Shown: in pieces, positions 44,169 to 46,683 of the stretch
Position numbering within the stretch: the stretch's first letter is position 1
Layout: each line of letters opens with the position of its first letter
Assembly (NCBI GenBank): GCA_045579705.1
Contig: JAZNMP010000013.1
Span: forward strand, 1-46,683
DNA from: Lachnocurva sp045579705
GTDB taxonomy: Bacteria > Bacillota > Clostridia > Lachnospirales > Lachnospiraceae
DNA: 46,683 bases
Reading direction: 5' to 3'
Notes under the pieces: generated by a model
The model's input: the letters and a program-made list of their open reading frames with translations, nothing else
Told to the model about the DNA's origin: nothing
Databases searched by the model: none
Made by a program: the position numbers and the translations under genes

Positions 44169-44888
44169 TTATTCATCATCGTCTGTGTAGCTTCGAACGA
44201 TGAGGAGCAGTCTTAAGAACTGTAGCAAAGCGGAAATGGTTCCGGCTACATAAGTAAGAGCCGCAGCTGTGAGGACTTTTCGCGCCATAGCGACTTCTTC
44301 GTTATCTACGAGCTGATACTGACGCAGATTAACAAGTGCGCGACGGGAAGCGTCAAACTCTACCGGAAGAGTCACTACGTGGAACATTACAGCTGCAAAG
44401 AACAGGATAACACCACCGAGGATAAACATCTTTCCAATATTAGCATTCAGAAACAGACCGACTAGAACCAAAGGCCATGATATAGTCGCACCGAAGTTTG
44501 CTACTGGTACGAGGGCACTTCTAATTCCAAGCGGAGCATACTGCTTTGAATGCTGAATAGCGTGTCCACACTCATGCGCTGCTACTCCGAGCGCAGCTAT
44601 GCTGGTTTCATTATATACCGCATCAGAAAGTCTGACTGTTCGTGTAGCTGGATCGTAGTGATCTGTCAGATTTCCAGAAACATGCTCTACTTCGACATTA
44701 TAGAGTCCATTAAGCTCAAGAATCTTTTTTGCCACATCTCGACCTCTAAGTCCCGAGTCACTTTCTACATTTGAATATCTGGCAAATACTCCTTTGACAT
44801 TAGCTGAAGCTAGGAGTGACAGAATCACACCGATGATAATCAATATATAAGTAGGATCATAATACATTCCATATCCGTAATAGCCCAT
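44169..44888 (-). CDS. zinc metallopeptidase, YugP-like (Zn_peptidase_2)
   Basis: 239-residue membrane protein. An N-terminal helix (PTYILIIIGVILSLLASANV) is followed by the metal site AAHECGHAIQHSKQYAPLG, then two hydrophobic segments (LVLVGLFLNANIGKMFILGGVILFFAAVMF and LTYVAGTISALLQFL). It belongs to the neutral zinc peptidase family seen next to fmt and rsmB in Firmicutes; physiological role poorly known. Strong CGGAGGT ribosome site. Confidence 0.93.
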   Translation of the reverse strand: MGYYGYGMYYDPTYILIIIGVILSLLASANVKGVFARYSNVESDSGLRGRDVAKKILELNGLYNVEVEHVSGNLTDHYDPATRTVRLSDAVYNETSIAALGVAAHECGHAIQHSKQYAPLGIRSALVPVANFGATISWPLVLVGLFLNANIGKMFILGGVILFFAAVMFHVVTLPVEFDASRRALVNLRQYQLVDNEEVAMARKVLTAAALTYVAGTISALLQFLRLLLIVRSYTDDDE

Positions 44889-44928
44889 AGAAACCTCCGT
44901 AAATACTTCTGTCTAGAATTCTTCGTAA

Positions 44929-45876
44929 CTATTTCTGTCTGGAGACCTTCTGTCCAGCTTCAATGTGATTTCCTCTGAGGAAATCTGCAATAGGCATTCT
45001 CTTCTTTCCTTCCATCTGGATTTCGAGAATAGAAAGTGCACCATCTTTAGTTTTAATATACATAGTCTGGTCGTTTGGCATCACAATAGTACCAGGTTCT
45101 ACTGAACCCTCACACTCATTGCAAACGAGCGGCTTTACCTTCCAGATCTTTATCATCTTTCCATTTAGATATGTAAAAGCTGATGGCCATGGATTCAAGC
45201 CTCTGACATAATTATTGAGTTCTGCAGCTGTACGATTGAAATCCAGATTTCCAAGTTCCTTCTGAATCATTCCAACATGAGTAGCTGCCTCTTCATTCTG
45301 AGGAACAGGTGTGATTTCACCCTTATCTAATTTCTCGATTGTTTCTACAATCAGATCTCCACCTACTAATGCAAGCTTGTCAAAGAGCTCTCCGCCTGTG
45401 ATTTCATCATCGATTTCTACAGGCTTCTGAAGGAGGATATCTCCATCATCAAGTCCCACTCCCATCTGCATAGTTGTAACACCTGTATATTCATCACCAT
45501 TCAGGATAGACCACTGAATAGGAGCTGCACCTCTGTATTTAGGAAGAAGTGAAGCATGAACATTTACACAACCAAGTCTCGGCATCTCAAGGATTTCCTT
45601 TGAAAGAATCTGTCCGAAAGCTGCAACTACACAAACATCGCAAGGATATTTCTTAAGTTCTGCTACTGCTTCTTCTCGCTTTATTCTCTCAGGCTGGAAT
45701 ACAGGAACATCATGTTCCATCGCCCATACCTTTGCAGGAGGTGGTACTAGCTCTGCCTTTCTTCCACGAGGTTTATCCGGCTGAGTAACTACTAATACTA
45801 TCTCATGTCCAGCTTTCTCTATTGAATCTAATATAGGGAGCGTAAAATCAGGTGTTCCCATGAATACTATTTTCAT
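44929..45876 (-). CDS. fmt: methionyl-tRNA formyltransferase
   Basis: 315 residues, usual length. MKIVFMGTPDFTLP, VTQPDKPRGRK, AFGQILSKEIL, the catalytic stretch VNVHASLLPKYRGAAPIQW and GVGLDDGDILLQ are seen. It formylates initiator Met-tRNA. In many relatives def (and priA) precede it; here a divergent small gene and a CRISPR array lie upstream instead. First gene of the long minus-strand run; AAAGGAC ribosome site. Confidence 0.96.
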   Translation of the reverse strand: MKIVFMGTPDFTLPILDSIEKAGHEIVLVVTQPDKPRGRKAELVPPPAKVWAMEHDVPVFQPERIKREEAVAELKKYPCDVCVVAAFGQILSKEILEMPRLGCVNVHASLLPKYRGAAPIQWSILNGDEYTGVTTMQMGVGLDDGDILLQKPVEIDDEITGGELFDKLALVGGDLIVETIEKLDKGEITPVPQNEEAATHVGMIQKELGNLDFNRTAAELNNYVRGLNPWPSAFTYLNGKMIKIWKVKPLVCNECEGSVEPGTIVMPNDQTMYIKTKDGALSILEIQMEGKKRMPIADFLRGNHIEAGQKVSRQK

Positions 45877-45901
45877 TCGTGTTGTGTCCTTTCGTGTTGT
45901 G
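45876..45901 (-). repeat. 11-bp direct repeat in the fmt leader
   Basis: TTCGTGTTGTG occurs at 45876-45886 and 45891-45901, 15 bp apart, with the fmt ribosome site between the copies. It probably arose by local duplication. Confidence 0.5.
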
Positions 45902-45997
45902 CTATTTCACATAACCAGGTCAAAATATTCGTTAAAACATTTCTAGTTAGTGTAACATTTTAAAACGGATTTGTACAATTACATAGAAGGAAAAATA

Positions 45998-46192
45998 ATG
46001 AAAATACGTTATATTGGATCTTCTTTTTTCTTAGGGTTAACAAATGGTAAAATATACGAAGCGGAAGACGCTGAATTAGGTTTTTATAAAATTATTGATG
46101 ACTCTGGAGAATACTATTTATATTCAAAGGAAGAACCAGATCCACTAGACGAACCAGAAGTTAAAGGAAAATGGGAAATAATACAACAGTAA
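45998..46192 (+). CDS. small hypothetical protein next to the CRISPR array
   Basis: 64 residues from ATG at 45998, chosen because AGAAGG sits seven bases before it; a TTG nine codons upstream lacks such a site. The sequence is acidic and looks like a small all-beta, SH3-like fold (MKIRYIGSSFFLGLTNGKIY, FYKIIDDSGEYYLYSKEE). Similar short proteins of this pattern occur widely in Firmicutes without known role, which is my recollection and not a search result. It is divergent from fmt and is followed by a terminator and the CRISPR array. No evidence ties it to CRISPR function. Confidence 0.75.
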   Translation: MKIRYIGSSFFLGLTNGKIYEAEDAELGFYKIIDDSGEYYLYSKEEPDPLDEPEVKGKWEIIQQ

Positions 46193-46224
46193 AAACGCTA
46201 TGTTATCAAAACGTAGCGTTATTT
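46191..46224. terminator. bidirectional terminator between the small gene and the CRISPR array
   Basis: AACGCTA (46194-46200) pairs with TAGCGTT (46214-46220); T-rich sequence follows on the plus strand and a run of five A precedes it, so it can stop both the small gene and a CRISPR transcript arriving from the right. Confidence 0.7.
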
Positions 46225-46230
46225 TAATGA

Positions 46231-46683
46231 GTTTTCTAATCACTTAATTCTCTTAGGTACTAAAACGGCACATATTACAAGGTCTATAACCCTTTTGTTT
46301 TTTAATCACTTAATTCTTCCAGGTACTAAAACTACCTCCTGCGGCATAAAGCATCAAGTTTTGTTTTCTAATCACTTAATTCTTCCAGGTACTAAAACTC
46401 ATGGGTAGGTGAAGGTGAAGGCTCAGAGCGTTTTCTAATCACTTAATTCTTCCAGGTACTAAAACTGTATCAACTTTAATATCTAAAGCTAAGAGGTTTT
46501 CTAATCACTTAATTCTTCCAGGTACTAAAACTGTTGCTTTTTACAAACGAAGCCTCTTTAAGTTTTCTAATCACTTAATTCTTCCAGGTACTAAAACGGT
46601 AAACGTCGTCCATATGGAAGCCGCTTTGTTTTCTAATCACTTAATTCTTCCAGGTACTAAAACGTTCTTCTACGAAACATTAG
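46231..46683 (-). CRISPR. CRISPR array, trailer end, type II-like repeat, runs off the window
   Basis: Seven 36-bp repeats start at 46231, 46297, 46363, 46430, 46496, 46562 and 46628, with spacers of 30 or 31 bp, plus 20 bases of an eighth unit's spacer. On the minus strand the repeat begins GTTTTAGTACCTGGAAG and ends GAAAAC, which resembles type II (Cas9) repeats, especially the GTTTTWGTAC forms, and has little internal self-pairing, as expected when a tracrRNA is needed. The leftmost repeat has three changes and the next one has one, the usual decay at the trailer end. Both signs place the leader and any cas genes to the right, outside the window, with transcription toward the left. Confidence 0.95.

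Noticed and set aside
46231..46683. Type VI-A (Cas13a) CRISPR, because the plus-strand repeat ends in ACTAAAAC
   Set aside because: Cas13a repeats have a clear stem with C-rich and G-rich arms before that ending; here no such stem forms. The opposite strand begins GTTTTAGTACC, as in type II repeats.
1..46683. rRNA or tRNA genes
   Set aside because: No cloverleaf-like or rRNA-like sequence was noticed on either strand; a covariance-model scan would be needed to exclude a tRNA fully.

Overview
The window looks like a chromosome segment of an anaerobic low-GC Firmicute of class Clostridia, most probably Lachnospiraceae. The signs are AT-rich codon use, strong AAGGAGG-type ribosome binding sites, the fmt/zinc protease/rsmB/rlmN/prpC/prkC/rsgA/rpe/thiN gene order, a class II GalT, an mglBAC operon with a YesN-type regulator, and a large opp operon. 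This assignment is inference from gene content; no rRNA or tRNA gene was seen. Almost every gene is on the minus strand.

Layout. (1) 1-1684: an IS110-family insertion sequence with a long non-coding left end that may encode a bridge RNA. It abuts a YesN/AraC response regulator that has lost the end of its DNA-binding domain. (2) 3224-7794: mglBAC galactose/glucose uptake operon. Its binding protein appears circularly permuted and its permease carries a long charged N-terminal extension. (3) 8026-8837: a regularly spaced hairpin array, a 130-bp inverted repeat and a small membrane protein. (4) 8942-13339: nicotinate phosphoribosyltransferase, galT, a zinc-ribbon/HTH protein and a putative nuclease. 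(5) 13413-13783: seven exact 53-bp-period hairpin repeats. (6) 13794-20503: FAD oxidoreductase, MATE exporter, metallophosphoesterase, a cytosolic ParB-like/BMP fusion and DAHP synthase, closely packed. (7) 20579-30151: oppABCDF plus a small membrane protein, with oligoendopeptidase F upstream; together these import and cleave peptides. (8) 30433-31072: a second hairpin array related to the first. (9) 31081-34622: GNAT acetyltransferase, chemoreceptor, DUF308 membrane protein and methyltransferase, several with clear terminators. (10) 34647-45876: a long housekeeping run for translation start, rRNA modification, Ser/Thr phosphorylation signalling, ribosome assembly, pentose phosphate, thiamine and folate. 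It ends in an unusual NifX-like/metal-binding/FKBP fusion. (11) 45998-46683: a small conserved-looking protein, a bidirectional terminator and the trailer end of a CRISPR array whose repeat looks type II; cas genes would lie beyond the right edge.

The most unusual non-coding signal is the pair of modular hairpin arrays (8026-8486 and 30433-31072). In both, about 36-37-bp imperfect palindromes alternate with 37-bp spacers at exact 74-bp and then 73-bp periods, punctuated by GC-rich hairpins. The most unusual protein signal is the MglB permutation, in which all recognisable sugar-contact positions are kept but the order of the chain is rearranged.
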